A DNA stretch of 64,000 nucleotides from Klebsiella sp. WP3-W18-ESBL-02 (GCF_014168815.1 NZ_AP021972.1:2418001-2482000), one strand, 5' to 3'; positions 32,670 through 41,045 are shown, numbered from the stretch's first letter. Made by a program: numbers and translations. The notes: generated by a model from the letters alone, not told the origin.

Positions 32670-32748
32670 CATCGGCACCTAATCTTCCTGAATACAAGCA
32701 ATTATACTTCAGCCACTTCCCACTGGTAACTGTGTTCAGGAGACCGTT

Positions 32749-33057
32749 ATGAGAATTTTATGTTTGGATGTTCCCGCCGCCGGCGCCACGCTTGAACAGT
32801 ATGCGCCGCATCTGACCGCTGAAGCGCTGCACGCCTGGGGGCTTTATAAAGCCGGGTTTATCCGCGATATCTATTTCCGCCAGGACCGGACCGGCGTTGC
32901 CATTTTTCTGGAATGCGACTCGGTAGATGAGGCGATGGAAACGATGGCTGAGTTCCCGCTGGCAAAGGCAAATCTGCTGTCGTTCGAATGCATCCCGCTG
33001 GGTTCATTTGTGAACTGGGAAAACTTGTTTAGTGCGGAATTTAAAGATCAAAAGTAG
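32749..33057 (+). CDS. Small ferredoxin-fold protein, muconolactone-isomerase/YCII-like
   Basis: A 102-residue protein beginning MRILCLDVPAAGATLEQYAP. Its segments GVAIFLECDSVDEAMETMAE and LLSFECIPLG fit the alpha/beta ferredoxin-like fold of muconolactone isomerase and YCII/ABM-related proteins. The assignment is by pattern only. It is the first gene divergent from the LysR regulator and is probably part of the same response as the two genes downstream. The sequence 33058-33250 after it holds G/C-rich inverted repeats and a likely second promoter (TATACT near 33208). Confidence 0.6.
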   Translation: MRILCLDVPAAGATLEQYAPHLTAEALHAWGLYKAGFIRDIYFRQDRTGVAIFLECDSVDEAMETMAEFPLAKANLLSFECIPLGSFVNWENLFSAEFKDQK

Positions 33058-33250
33058 GCGGGCACGATGGCTCCAGGCGCGACGGGCGGTCTGTTGGTCA
33101 GCACCAACGTGCCCCCGCACCTTTGCCAGACCGGGCGGTGATTATTCGTTTTTAGCTAAAAGAGATTAAGTTATTACTCGTCTAAAAATAATAATAGGCC
33201 AGGTCTATACTGACTTTACGATACACATACAGCTAACTAACGCATTGAAT

Positions 33251-33841
33251 ATGAAAAATATTACCATTATTTCCGGGCATCCTGACCTGAATCATTCCAT
33301 CGCGAATGCCACTATTCTGGGCGAAATCGCCGCGGCGCTGCCTGATGCTGAAATTCGTCGCCTGGACAGCCTGTATCCTGACGGGAAAATCAATATTCTC
33401 GCTGAGCAGGAAAGCCTGTTGAAGGCAGATATTATCGTCTGGCAGTTTCCATTTTCCTGGTACGGCCTGCCGGGGCTGATGAAGCGCTGGCTGGATGAGG
33501 TTTTTGTACATGGCTTTGCCCATGGTTCAAGGGCAAAACTGGGCGGTAAAAAGCTGCTACTTTCGTTTACCACGGGCGCGCCAGCGTCGCTGTATGACGC
33601 GCAGGGGCTCTTCGGCCACGCGGTTGAGGACTATTTAATCCCCTTTGAGACCACGGCAAGGCTGTGTAATCTTGAATTATTAGACCCGGTTTACACCTGC
33701 GGAATCAGCTATGCCGACAGGGATGCAGATAAAATTGCGCAGCAAAAAACGCAGGCCAGAGAACATGCCGCCAGGTTGGTGACTGTTTTGCAGGGGCTCT
33801 CGGCGAAGGGGCAGACATCCCGCAGCCAACCGGCAGCGTAG
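33251..33841 (+). CDS. NAD(P)H-quinone oxidoreductase, flavodoxin-like (KefF/MdaB type)
   Basis: A 196-residue flavodoxin-like fold reductase: FMN-binding ISGHPDLNHSIAN at the N-terminus, IVWQFPFSWYGLPGLMKRW (about residues 64-82) and LLLSFTTGAP. This is the NQO1/KefF/MdaB group, which reduces quinones by two electrons. The ATG at 33251 is used; the frame is also open from a TTG at 33245. No strong Shine-Dalgarno is visible. A double-ABM protein gene follows after 69 bases. The pair recalls mdaB-ygiN of E. coli, in which a quinone reductase works next to a quinol monooxygenase. Confidence 0.85.
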   Translation: MKNITIISGHPDLNHSIANATILGEIAAALPDAEIRRLDSLYPDGKINILAEQESLLKADIIVWQFPFSWYGLPGLMKRWLDEVFVHGFAHGSRAKLGGKKLLLSFTTGAPASLYDAQGLFGHAVEDYLIPFETTARLCNLELLDPVYTCGISYADRDADKIAQQKTQAREHAARLVTVLQGLSAKGQTSRSQPAA

Positions 33842-33910
33842 GGCGATCGGGCATTTTTTGCCAGCCGCTGACGGCCGACTTTACCGTGTGACGTTGACAA
33901 AGGGGTCAAT

Positions 33911-34573
33911 ATGCAGAATATCGCGATCAATCTTTATGAACTTATCGTTAAAGCCAATCAGAGCGCTCGCTATGATGAGATCGCGGAGCAAACCATTTCA
34001 GCCTCTATCAGTAGCGAAGTTGGCACGCTGGCAATGTATGCTCTGAAACACAAGGATGATCTGCGACGGGCTTATATGGTCGAACTCTATAATGACGATG
34101 ACGCTTATTACCAGCATCTGAATGGCGCAGCTTATAAGACATTCGCCGCCAATGCCGCGGAGATTATCGAGCAGAAACAGAAAATCACGCTGGTACCTCA
34201 ATTTGTCGGTGATAAGCACGTTATTCAGGATGAACGAACCATCAATAATCTGGTGATTGTGGAGGTGAAGCCGGAATTCCAGATCGCATTCAAAAATAGC
34301 GTGTTGCCGGAAATGGCGACTTCGCTCGACGTGGAGCACGGCGTGCTTGCCATATATGCCGCAACGGACGTCACGAATGCCTGCCGCTGGTATTTTTATG
34401 AAGTTTATGCGAGCGAGGAAGACTATCAGCAGCACCGGCAAACGCCGCACTTCCGCGATTATATTACGCAGACCGCGGCAATAACGACCCGCAAACAGGC
34501 CATTCCGGTTAACCCTGTATTTCTGCGTAATAAAGGCGGAATGAAATCAACAATGGCATGCCGCCCAGGCTAA
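33911..34573 (+). CDS. Tandem antibiotic-biosynthesis-monooxygenase (ABM) domain protein
   Basis: A 220-residue protein with two ABM-type ferredoxin-like domains in a row, about residues 1-95 and 105-205. Each contains the family features: (I/A)VNLYE-like first strand, a central AMYAL or LAIYAA strand, and a (Y/H)Q-H...(P/A)xFxxY helix (ELYNDDDAYYQHLN; EVYASEEDYQQHRQTPHFRD). Single-domain relatives such as YgiN oxidise quinols. Fusion into one chain mimics the usual dimer. It closes the operon with the quinone reductase. Activity is inferred. Confidence 0.75.
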   Translation: MQNIAINLYELIVKANQSARYDEIAEQTISASISSEVGTLAMYALKHKDDLRRAYMVELYNDDDAYYQHLNGAAYKTFAANAAEIIEQKQKITLVPQFVGDKHVIQDERTINNLVIVEVKPEFQIAFKNSVLPEMATSLDVEHGVLAIYAATDVTNACRWYFYEVYASEEDYQQHRQTPHFRDYITQTAAITTRKQAIPVNPVFLRNKGGMKSTMACRPG

Positions 34574-34626
34574 CGATGCACGATGACCTGTTCGGTCCAT
34601 CCATCAATAGCAGGGCAGCAGCGCTT

Positions 34627-36573
34627 TTACGATGACAGGGGGAATTTTCGATATTTAACCACGTCATCGATATAGGGCTGAGGTTTACTGAACAGATAAC
34701 CCTGGGCGAAATCACAGCCCAGCGCCTGCAGGCTTTCCAGCTGTTCCAGCGTTTCCACCCCTTCTGCAACCGCCTTCATATTGAGCGATTTTGCCATGCC
34801 GGTGATGAGCTTGATAATATTCAGGGCGTCTTCCTGGGTGGATATCGAGTGCACAAAAGATTTGTCTATTTTGATTTTGTCGAAGGACAGCCTGCTCAGT
34901 CGTGACAAAGAAGAGTAGCCGGTGCCAAAGTCATCGATGGCGATGGTTACGCCCAGGGATCTGAGCTTGTTGAGCGTATTCATCGGCGTATTGCTCTCGG
35001 TAAACAGCGCGGTTTCCGTGACCTCTAGCTCAAGGCGGTCCGCCGGTAGCCCGGTTTCTTTCAAAATAGACAGCACGATGCCGGCAAAGCCTTTGCTGCT
35101 GAGCTGCACCGGAGAGACGTTGACGGATATTTTGGCCGGAATCGCCCACGAAGCTGCCTCCCGGCAGGCCATTTCCAGCACCGATCTTCCCATTTCGTTG
35201 ATCATGCCGGTTTTTTCCGCAACGGGAATAAAACTGTCCGGTGACATCAGCCCTTTTGACGGATGCACCCAGCGAATCAGGGCTTCATAGCTGTAAATCT
35301 CGCGGCTGAATGAATCCACAATGGGTTGATAATAAACCACAAATTCTTTATTCACGAGCGCAAGCGCCATATCATGCTCAAGGGTCCGGCGTTCCTGCAG
35401 CTTGTCCAACATGCGCTGACGGAAGACTTTAATCTTGCCTGCGCCTTCATTTTTGGCTTCATAAAGGGCCAAATCGGCGAACTTGTACAGATAGTCCGGG
35501 CGACGTTCCGTTTCTGAGATAACAATCCCGACGCAGGTGGTAATATTGATAATCGAGTTATAGATGGTGTAGGGCTGGTTGACGGATTCACTGATTTTTT
35601 GTGCCAGCAACACGGCACGATTTTCGGTCAGACCGCTCGAGAGAAACGCAAATTCGTCGCCACCTAAGCGGTACAGCGCGTCGGAGGTAAAGTTTATCGA
35701 GCTCAGCCGATGGGAGATCTGGCGTAATAAGATGTCACCGACATCATGACCATAGGTGTCATTAACTTCCTTGAAGCAGTCCAGATCGAACAACATCACG
35801 GTGACCGAGGTGTTGTTTTCTTTGGCGATGTCGATAGTCCTGTTCAAATTTCCCCAGAAGAAATGACGGTTATTCATCTGAGTCAGAGAGTCATGGAATA
35901 CGTCATATTCCAGTTTCGCATTCTGGATTTGCAGCTTTTCTTTCGATTTTTGCAACTCTTCAGCCAGGCTTTTCACCTGAAGGTGCGCCTTCAGGATGTT
36001 CCTGTTCTGATAAAATATCAGAACGCCCAGTATCGCACTCAGTATTATCAGCAGGACCGATGTCGCTGAGTAAATATAATACAGCGTTTGAATTTTGAGG
36101 TTGGCGTTATTAATTGAGTTAACATCTTTATTCAAGGCACCGGACGACAGGCGGCCCAGGGGGGTATCAAGCGCATGCATTTTTTTCAGGTATGCCTGGA
36201 GCTCCGGGCGGTCCATCTTCTCAAGATTCGCGTCCAGATAGTCAAGAATCTCCTCCAGCTTCACCGCCAGTAAATGATGCGGTTTATTGCTATCAATGTA
36301 GTGCCCCAGGTCGCCTTCTTTCAGTAAAGCACTCTGGCTGAGCATAATATCGAGGCGTAGACGCACCGCATCGAGGGGCATGGTGTCATCGATGGTGTAC
36401 AGGCCTAACGACGATTCGAAGCGGTAATATTCTGACACCAGCTGTGCAGCAGACCATGAATCGGTGTAGTGGGTCAGCTTTTGTAACTCTTGTTGCCTTT
36501 CATGCACAAGGAAAGAAATATATCCCGTAGAAATAAAAAGGGAAAAAATGATGGCTGCCAGTATTCTGTTCAT
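34627..36573 (-). CDS. Membrane GGDEF-EAL protein for c-di-GMP turnover
   Basis: A 648-residue protein: TM1 (about residues 4-22), a periplasmic helical region (about 23-163), TM2 (164-188), then a GGDEF domain with intact GGDEF at 304-308 and an EAL domain with intact EAL at 430-432 plus DDFGTGYSSLSRL and the AEGVET region. Both active sites look complete, so synthesis and breakdown of cyclic di-GMP are both possible. The inhibitory RxxD site is not obvious. It follows by 17 bases the 36591 gene encoding a secreted protein, a likely ligand-sensing partner for the periplasmic region. Confidence 0.9.
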   Translation of the reverse strand: MNRILAAIIFSLFISTGYISFLVHERQQELQKLTHYTDSWSAAQLVSEYYRFESSLGLYTIDDTMPLDAVRLRLDIMLSQSALLKEGDLGHYIDSNKPHHLLAVKLEEILDYLDANLEKMDRPELQAYLKKMHALDTPLGRLSSGALNKDVNSINNANLKIQTLYYIYSATSVLLIILSAILGVLIFYQNRNILKAHLQVKSLAEELQKSKEKLQIQNAKLEYDVFHDSLTQMNNRHFFWGNLNRTIDIAKENNTSVTVMLFDLDCFKEVNDTYGHDVGDILLRQISHRLSSINFTSDALYRLGGDEFAFLSSGLTENRAVLLAQKISESVNQPYTIYNSIINITTCVGIVISETERRPDYLYKFADLALYEAKNEGAGKIKVFRQRMLDKLQERRTLEHDMALALVNKEFVVYYQPIVDSFSREIYSYEALIRWVHPSKGLMSPDSFIPVAEKTGMINEMGRSVLEMACREAASWAIPAKISVNVSPVQLSSKGFAGIVLSILKETGLPADRLELEVTETALFTESNTPMNTLNKLRSLGVTIAIDDFGTGYSSLSRLSRLSFDKIKIDKSFVHSISTQEDALNIIKLITGMAKSLNMKAVAEGVETLEQLESLQALGCDFAQGYLFSKPQPYIDDVVKYRKFPLSS

Positions 36574-36590
36574 AATGCGCTTCTGAACCC

Positions 36591-37085
36591 TTACTCAATA
36601 TTCATTCTGCTGACTTGCCATGCGGATCTGGAATAATAAATCTGATTATTCAGTTCCGGAAGACTGTCATAGGGATACACAATGAATAACGGCCCCTTGT
36701 CACGGATGCGCATATACTCGCCGTTGATTTTTAAAGCGAGGATCACGTTGTACTTCTTGAAATCGCTGAGCGGGATAACGGTGGTGTAGTCATTAAGCGC
36801 GGTGACCTTAACAACGGAACCTTTCGCGCCGACATAATCCATTAATTTCTGTACGGGAATACCCGTAAAGGTCGTGCGCCCATTATACCAGGGAGAGGTT
36901 GTCTGGAAACTGACCATGCCCAGTTTCTCCAGACCCGCGATATCCAGAGCCGCTTTACCGCTACCATTTGTATTTTCGATATTGCCGGACAGTGTTAGCA
37001 GGACTTTCCCTGTAGGTTTGGGAAGTTCGCCCGCCCAGACCTGCGCGCAGACCACAATGCTTAACAACATGACAATGAATCGCAT
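36591..37085 (-). CDS. Periplasmic SUOX/molybdopterin-fold protein lacking the metal cysteine
   Basis: A 164-residue secreted protein with a signal peptide ending VWAGE (about residue 20). The mature part matches the oxidoreductase-molybdopterin (SUOX) fold: IAGLEKLGMVSFQTTSPW, FTGIPVQKLMDYVGAK, and LALKINGEYMRIRDKGPLFIVYPYD. The mature chain has no cysteine, so the molybdenum ligand used by sulfite-oxidase-type enzymes is missing and catalysis is unlikely. Such small stand-alone proteins next to GGDEF-EAL genes are probably sensors. It forms an operon with the c-di-GMP enzyme. The role is inferred. Confidence 0.75.
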   Translation of the reverse strand: MRFIVMLLSIVVCAQVWAGELPKPTGKVLLTLSGNIENTNGSGKAALDIAGLEKLGMVSFQTTSPWYNGRTTFTGIPVQKLMDYVGAKGSVVKVTALNDYTTVIPLSDFKKYNVILALKINGEYMRIRDKGPLFIVYPYDSLPELNNQIYYSRSAWQVSRMNIE

Positions 37086-37574
37086 ACTAACCTTACCTAT
37101 CTATCAGATGTGAAAGAATTATAATTTAGTTAGCATTCTATTTACATATGCTGTCTGGCTATTATGAGTTTAATATTTCTGTTTTATTTTTAACCTCATT
37201 TAAATCAGTGAGTTAGTTGTATCCCTCTGGGCCTGTGCGTTGAAAACGATCGCGTCCATTATTTGAGTTGAGCTAAATTTTATTGTAGCTGAACAAAAAA
37301 AAGTCGCCCATTTGTGGATGAAAAAAACGCATATAAATAAAGGGGATTATTTGATTGCGCAGCACGGTATTGCCGCTATCCTGCGGCAGGCTTTACTGAA
37401 TAAATCGTACTTTGGCTTAATGGCAGGATAAGATTTTACATCAACCTGATAACACAGGCATTCTCATGGTATCGCAATGTGCTGAATCACCAACGCGCAG
37501 TGGCAGCGTTGAAGCGGAGGCGCAAAATTGACGCACTCCGCAGGATGGCGGTTTTTTATTCTGGGATTAACGAC
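37086..37574. other. AT-rich intergenic region with hairpins
   Basis: No protein gene is supported. Toward the right end are two plus-strand hairpins: TGCCGC-TATCCT-GCGGCA (about 37371-37388) and, near 37520-37556, GCGGAG-GCG-N9-CGC-A-CTCCGC followed within a few bases by GCGG and a T6 run. TATAAA at 37332-37337 could be a -10. This may be the end of a short non-coding RNA or just terminator material. The left end carries the promoter of the 37085 gene. Confidence 0.35.
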
Positions 37575-38150
37575 TTAAAACCAGCCGGAGACCCAGCTGC
37601 CAACGCTTGAGAAGAACGTGTTGATGCTTTTCCATGCGGTGTTTAGCCACGCTACGACGGATTTCACGATGCCCGCCACAAAGTCGACAATTTTACTCAC
37701 CAGCTCATGGAATAACTGGCTAACCGTGTCCATGAGACCGGCAATTAACCCCTGCAACTTCGGATGCTCTTTGCCGATACTGATCGCTTCGTCATAAATC
37801 TTATCAATCGTTTTACTGGCGTTCTGTTTAGCATCTTCCCTTTGCTTGTTCATTTTACTGATAAAATCATCGACAGCAGACGATGTCGCTCCGTGGTCCT
37901 TGAGGATGCCGGTGGCGTCAGTAATGCCATTTTGGATTGCGGTAGCGGTTGCCGTGGCGCCTGCCTTGGCGGTGATTTTAAGCTGTGCCAGTACTTCTTC
38001 GCCAGATACGGCAACGTCATCCGTTACTGCGGCAAACAAAATATCGTCGTGCACTTCCTCTACCGGTCGGAACCGGGTGACGCTTTTCTTGCCTAAATTC
38101 TTCTTATAGTGATCGCGCATATCATTCAGGACCAGAGCAAAATCAGACAT
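37575..38150 (-). CDS. Unrecognised 191-residue helical protein with aromatic amphipathic tail
   Basis: I do not recognise this protein. It begins MSDFALVLNDMRDHYKKN, has an Ala/Thr-rich middle (about residues 60-85, AGATATATAIQNGITDATG), charged helices, and a C-terminal 55 residues of hydrophobic/amphipathic helices rich in valine, tryptophan and phenylalanine, ending SVGSWVSGWF. There is no cysteine and no signal peptide. Strong Shine-Dalgarno AAGGAGAG at good spacing supports translation. The tail looks membrane-active, as in small pore-formers or secreted effectors, but nothing proves that. It stands alone between AT-rich spacers next to tynA. Confidence 0.6.
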   Translation of the reverse strand: MSDFALVLNDMRDHYKKNLGKKSVTRFRPVEEVHDDILFAAVTDDVAVSGEEVLAQLKITAKAGATATATAIQNGITDATGILKDHGATSSAVDDFISKMNKQREDAKQNASKTIDKIYDEAISIGKEHPKLQGLIAGLMDTVSQLFHELVSKIVDFVAGIVKSVVAWLNTAWKSINTFFSSVGSWVSGWF

Positions 38151-38397
38151 AATAACTCTCCTTCGATAATGGCTTAGTCACACGGGCTGTGTGCAATTTA
38201 TTTATCGGCGATTGCTTTTAATATTTTAGATTGACAGAGAATTATTTTTTATTGATATATTATGCATGATATTGATATGCGTTTAATTAAATTTATTTAC
38301 ACGTTTCGGACTGGTTTTAATATATTATGTGTCATATTTTGTATTGCGCATAATATCAGCGTTAAATACATTTTCTTGATATTCTCGCGTTTAAATT

Positions 38398-38568
38398 GAA
38401 ATTATTCGCCCATACGGGGCGAAGACGCGTCTGACGTCAGCGCCTGCGGTGACATTTCAGCAGCGCTATGGGGCATTTGATGGCTGGGATGTTTTGACCA
38501 CTACTGATGAGATTGTGCGTCGCTGTGTCGATAAACAGATAGCCAATCTGCGATCGCGGCGGGAATGA
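38398..38568 (+). pseudogene. Remnant 3' end of a coding sequence
   Basis: A 56-codon open stretch without start codon ends at TGA 38566-38568. It reads EIIRPYGAKTRLTSAPAV and later RYGAFDGWDVLTTTDEIVRR. Its GC content is higher than that of the AT-rich sequence just before it. It looks like the tail of a truncated gene left by a rearrangement next to tynA. Source family not recognised. The remainder of 38151-38613 is AT-rich with no further signal. Confidence 0.35.
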
Positions 38569-38613
38569 CCACAAAAAGCGCCGCCAGGCAATCTGGCGGC
38601 GCGTTATCACAAA

Positions 38614-40881
38614 TTACTTCTTCTTCTCGCCTAAGGTCGGCGTCTCGTCAAAGAAGTTCCACGGCTTCAGCAGCGCATGAGCCCACTCGGTTGGCATAAT
38701 CGGCCACTCTTCGGCGCGCGCCACGTGGGTAGTGCCGGTGGTGATCCAGACCACGTCGTCCTGGTTGCTCAAGGATTCGTCATCTTTCGCATATTGCCCC
38801 AGCCCGGTGTCGTGTACGGAACGGTTCGGGTACTTGCCTTCCGGATAGCGTTCATCCTGATGATAGCGGGTCACCCACAGCTGCTTATCCATAAAGCTCA
38901 GGCGATGGTAAATCCACTCATCAGGGGCGAACTTGGCGCCGGTCGCTGCCGGGTGAGTGCCGCCCGCGTAAGGGATAATCTGATACGAAATCGGATTCCC
39001 CATCCGGTTCTCTTTGGTGGTGTTGCTCAGCAGACGAATGGTGCCCGGGTCGAATTTCTGCGCCGCTTTTTGCTCAGACTCGATGGTGTACTGATTCACC
39101 TGCATCGTGCTGGTACGCGGGCCGCCGCTGGTGTTCGGCTTCACTTCCGGGTCCATCGCCACCAGGCTGTTGTTTTCGCCGTCCACGTCGAGATCGAGGC
39201 GGAAGTTGTAAATATGCTGGTGAGTGGTGCCGACGATATTATGGTCGATCAGCGTCCCGTAACGGGTGTCATCTTTGGCACTTGGGTCGTGCATGGTTTT
39301 CGCCTTCACGCCTTTTACCGCTTCAATGCCGGTTGCGCCAGCATCGATGCCGATGGTGCCGTTTTCGTGGAATACCCAGTCGAAGATGTAGTCGTAGTTA
39401 CCTACGGTACTGATCCAACGCACCACCAGCTCACGGCGTTCGGTGCTGACGTTCGGCTGACCCATCTCCTGGTGCTTATACTCTGGCCCGGCATAGCGTT
39501 CGAAAATCGCCACCGCACGAGGGATCGTCGTTGGCGTGCCGGTGTAATCAGCAATGGTTTCATCCAGCAGGACGGCGTTGTTTGGCGCGTCTTTGCCGCG
39601 AGCGATAGGCGAGGTCAGGGTGCCCATGCCGTAATCGCCGGAATCCAGGTAGGCTTTGAAGTACCAGCCAACGTCCGGGTCACCGTATGGGACAATCATC
39701 CCGCCGAGCGACCCTTCGTACATCACCTGGCGTTTTTTGCCGTTGTCGTTATAGGTCACGGTGGAGAGAATCGGGCCGACGCGGGAATTCAACCGCAGGT
39801 GGAAGTCCCAGTTCTGCCAGTGGACCATATCGCCGGTGATGGTGTAGTTTTTGCCTTCCGGCTCGATAATTTCCAGCGGTTTCACCGTTTTTGCCACCCT
39901 ATCGCGGCCATCAAACGGGCGAGATTCCATCGGCACCGGGATCACCGGGCCTTCTTCAATCTTGATGATTTTCTTCTGCTCAAGGTCAACCACCGCCACC
40001 AGGTTTTCAATCGGGTGCGCCCAGTAGTTGCCGTCGCCGGTATCGAGATAGCTCACCACTTTCAGCAGTCGCGCGTCCTGCTTAAGGCCGTCTTTCCCGT
40101 CGAAATAACCGACGGTCAGCGGCGTGGTGATGACTTTGGTGGTGTCTTTAATACCGTGTTTTTTCAGTACGTCAGCAAACTCGGTGCTGGCGTTTATGAT
40201 GTTCTGCACGCTGACGAAATCGTCAATCAGCACCATCCCGTGGGCATCTTTGATAGGCGTCCAGGAGAGGATCTTTTTATTTTGCAGATCGACCACCGCT
40301 TCAATCACGTGCTTACCGTCAAGCATCACCACATCGGCGGTGCGCGGTGCATTTACCGGCGTGCCTTTCAGGGCAAATTCCCATACGGCTTTTTTATCCG
40401 GTTCATGCAGAGAAATTTCGGTGAAGCGGGTATTTGGCTGGAATTCCGGCGCGGCTTTGACGATAGTGACCGCTTCGCCAATCTCAGCGGATGACAGCGA
40501 GTTCAGCGGGTGTGGGACTTTTTCGACCTGGAAGGTTTGATCGAGGCCAGACTGGAAAACGTCGTTAATAAAGGTCTCTGACACCCAGGCTTTGCCTTTT
40601 TTCATCACCACCGGTACCTGCAAGGTCAGCGTTTTCCCGTTGACGATGGCAGTTTTGGCGCCCGGTTTGACCTTCACGAACGCCCCGTCTTTAATCAGGG
40701 TATACATCTGCGCATAGTCGTCCCACTGCACGTCGGCGCCAAATTCCTGCAGCGTTTTGTCCATTGGCACCATGTGCGCTTCGCCGCCGTGGGCGAAAGC
40801 CGTGGCGGGCCCGACGCAACACAGGGCGATAGCCAGCGCGAGCGCTGTTTTTCGGTTAGATCGAATCAAAGCTTTAGACAT
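38614..40881 (-). CDS. tynA: Periplasmic copper amine oxidase (tyramine/2-phenylethylamine oxidase)
   Basis: A 755-residue copper/topaquinone amine oxidase collinear with E. coli TynA. After a signal peptide (to about residue 30, ATAFAHGGE) come the MAO N-domain, N2/N3 domains and the catalytic domain. The topaquinone tyrosine is in VGNYDYIFDW, two copper histidines in GTTHQHIYNF and the third in TGTTHVARAEEW. It oxidises phenylethylamine, tyramine and dopamine to aldehydes with release of H2O2 and ammonia. Tandem FeaR-type boxes lie about 90-120 bases upstream of the start codon. The aldehyde is passed to FeaB. Confidence 0.96.
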   Translation of the reverse strand: MSKALIRSNRKTALALAIALCCVGPATAFAHGGEAHMVPMDKTLQEFGADVQWDDYAQMYTLIKDGAFVKVKPGAKTAIVNGKTLTLQVPVVMKKGKAWVSETFINDVFQSGLDQTFQVEKVPHPLNSLSSAEIGEAVTIVKAAPEFQPNTRFTEISLHEPDKKAVWEFALKGTPVNAPRTADVVMLDGKHVIEAVVDLQNKKILSWTPIKDAHGMVLIDDFVSVQNIINASTEFADVLKKHGIKDTTKVITTPLTVGYFDGKDGLKQDARLLKVVSYLDTGDGNYWAHPIENLVAVVDLEQKKIIKIEEGPVIPVPMESRPFDGRDRVAKTVKPLEIIEPEGKNYTITGDMVHWQNWDFHLRLNSRVGPILSTVTYNDNGKKRQVMYEGSLGGMIVPYGDPDVGWYFKAYLDSGDYGMGTLTSPIARGKDAPNNAVLLDETIADYTGTPTTIPRAVAIFERYAGPEYKHQEMGQPNVSTERRELVVRWISTVGNYDYIFDWVFHENGTIGIDAGATGIEAVKGVKAKTMHDPSAKDDTRYGTLIDHNIVGTTHQHIYNFRLDLDVDGENNSLVAMDPEVKPNTSGGPRTSTMQVNQYTIESEQKAAQKFDPGTIRLLSNTTKENRMGNPISYQIIPYAGGTHPAATGAKFAPDEWIYHRLSFMDKQLWVTRYHQDERYPEGKYPNRSVHDTGLGQYAKDDESLSNQDDVVWITTGTTHVARAEEWPIMPTEWAHALLKPWNFFDETPTLGEKKK

Positions 40882-40967
40882 TGTGACCTCATCTTATCGT
40901 TATGTTGTGCCGTGCCAGGCTTTTCAGTTCCAGTGTCTTAACCTAACAGCCGATGGTCATCCGGTGT

Positions 40968-41004
40968 TTGCCTGCGCTTGCCAGGTTATTTGTCAGTTTT
41001 GCCA
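40968..41004 (-). promoter_or_regulatory. Tandem FeaR-type boxes upstream of tynA
   Basis: On the reverse strand TGGCA-N8-AAA starts at 41004 and TGGCA-N8-CAA at 40983, 21 bases apart. This is the same motif, order of strong and weak copy relative to spacing, and 21-base period as before feaB. FeaR is known to activate both genes in E. coli. Confidence 0.6.
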
Positions 41005-41009
41005 GATAC

Positions 41010-41032
41010 AAAAAATGCCTCCGCAGAGGCAT
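41010..41032 (-). terminator. Intrinsic terminator of paaZ
   Basis: On the reverse strand ATGCCTC-TGCG-GAGGCAT (41032-41015) is followed by a run of U. It lies 68 bases after the paaZ stop and right before the tynA FeaR boxes, so it isolates tynA from paaZ read-through. Confidence 0.8.
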
Positions 41033-41045
41033 AGGTGTTTGTGTT

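Noticed and set aside
38677..40494. A 605-codon plus-strand frame
   Set aside because: It is antisense to tynA, whose protein is fully recognised; long antisense frames are common in GC-rich genes.
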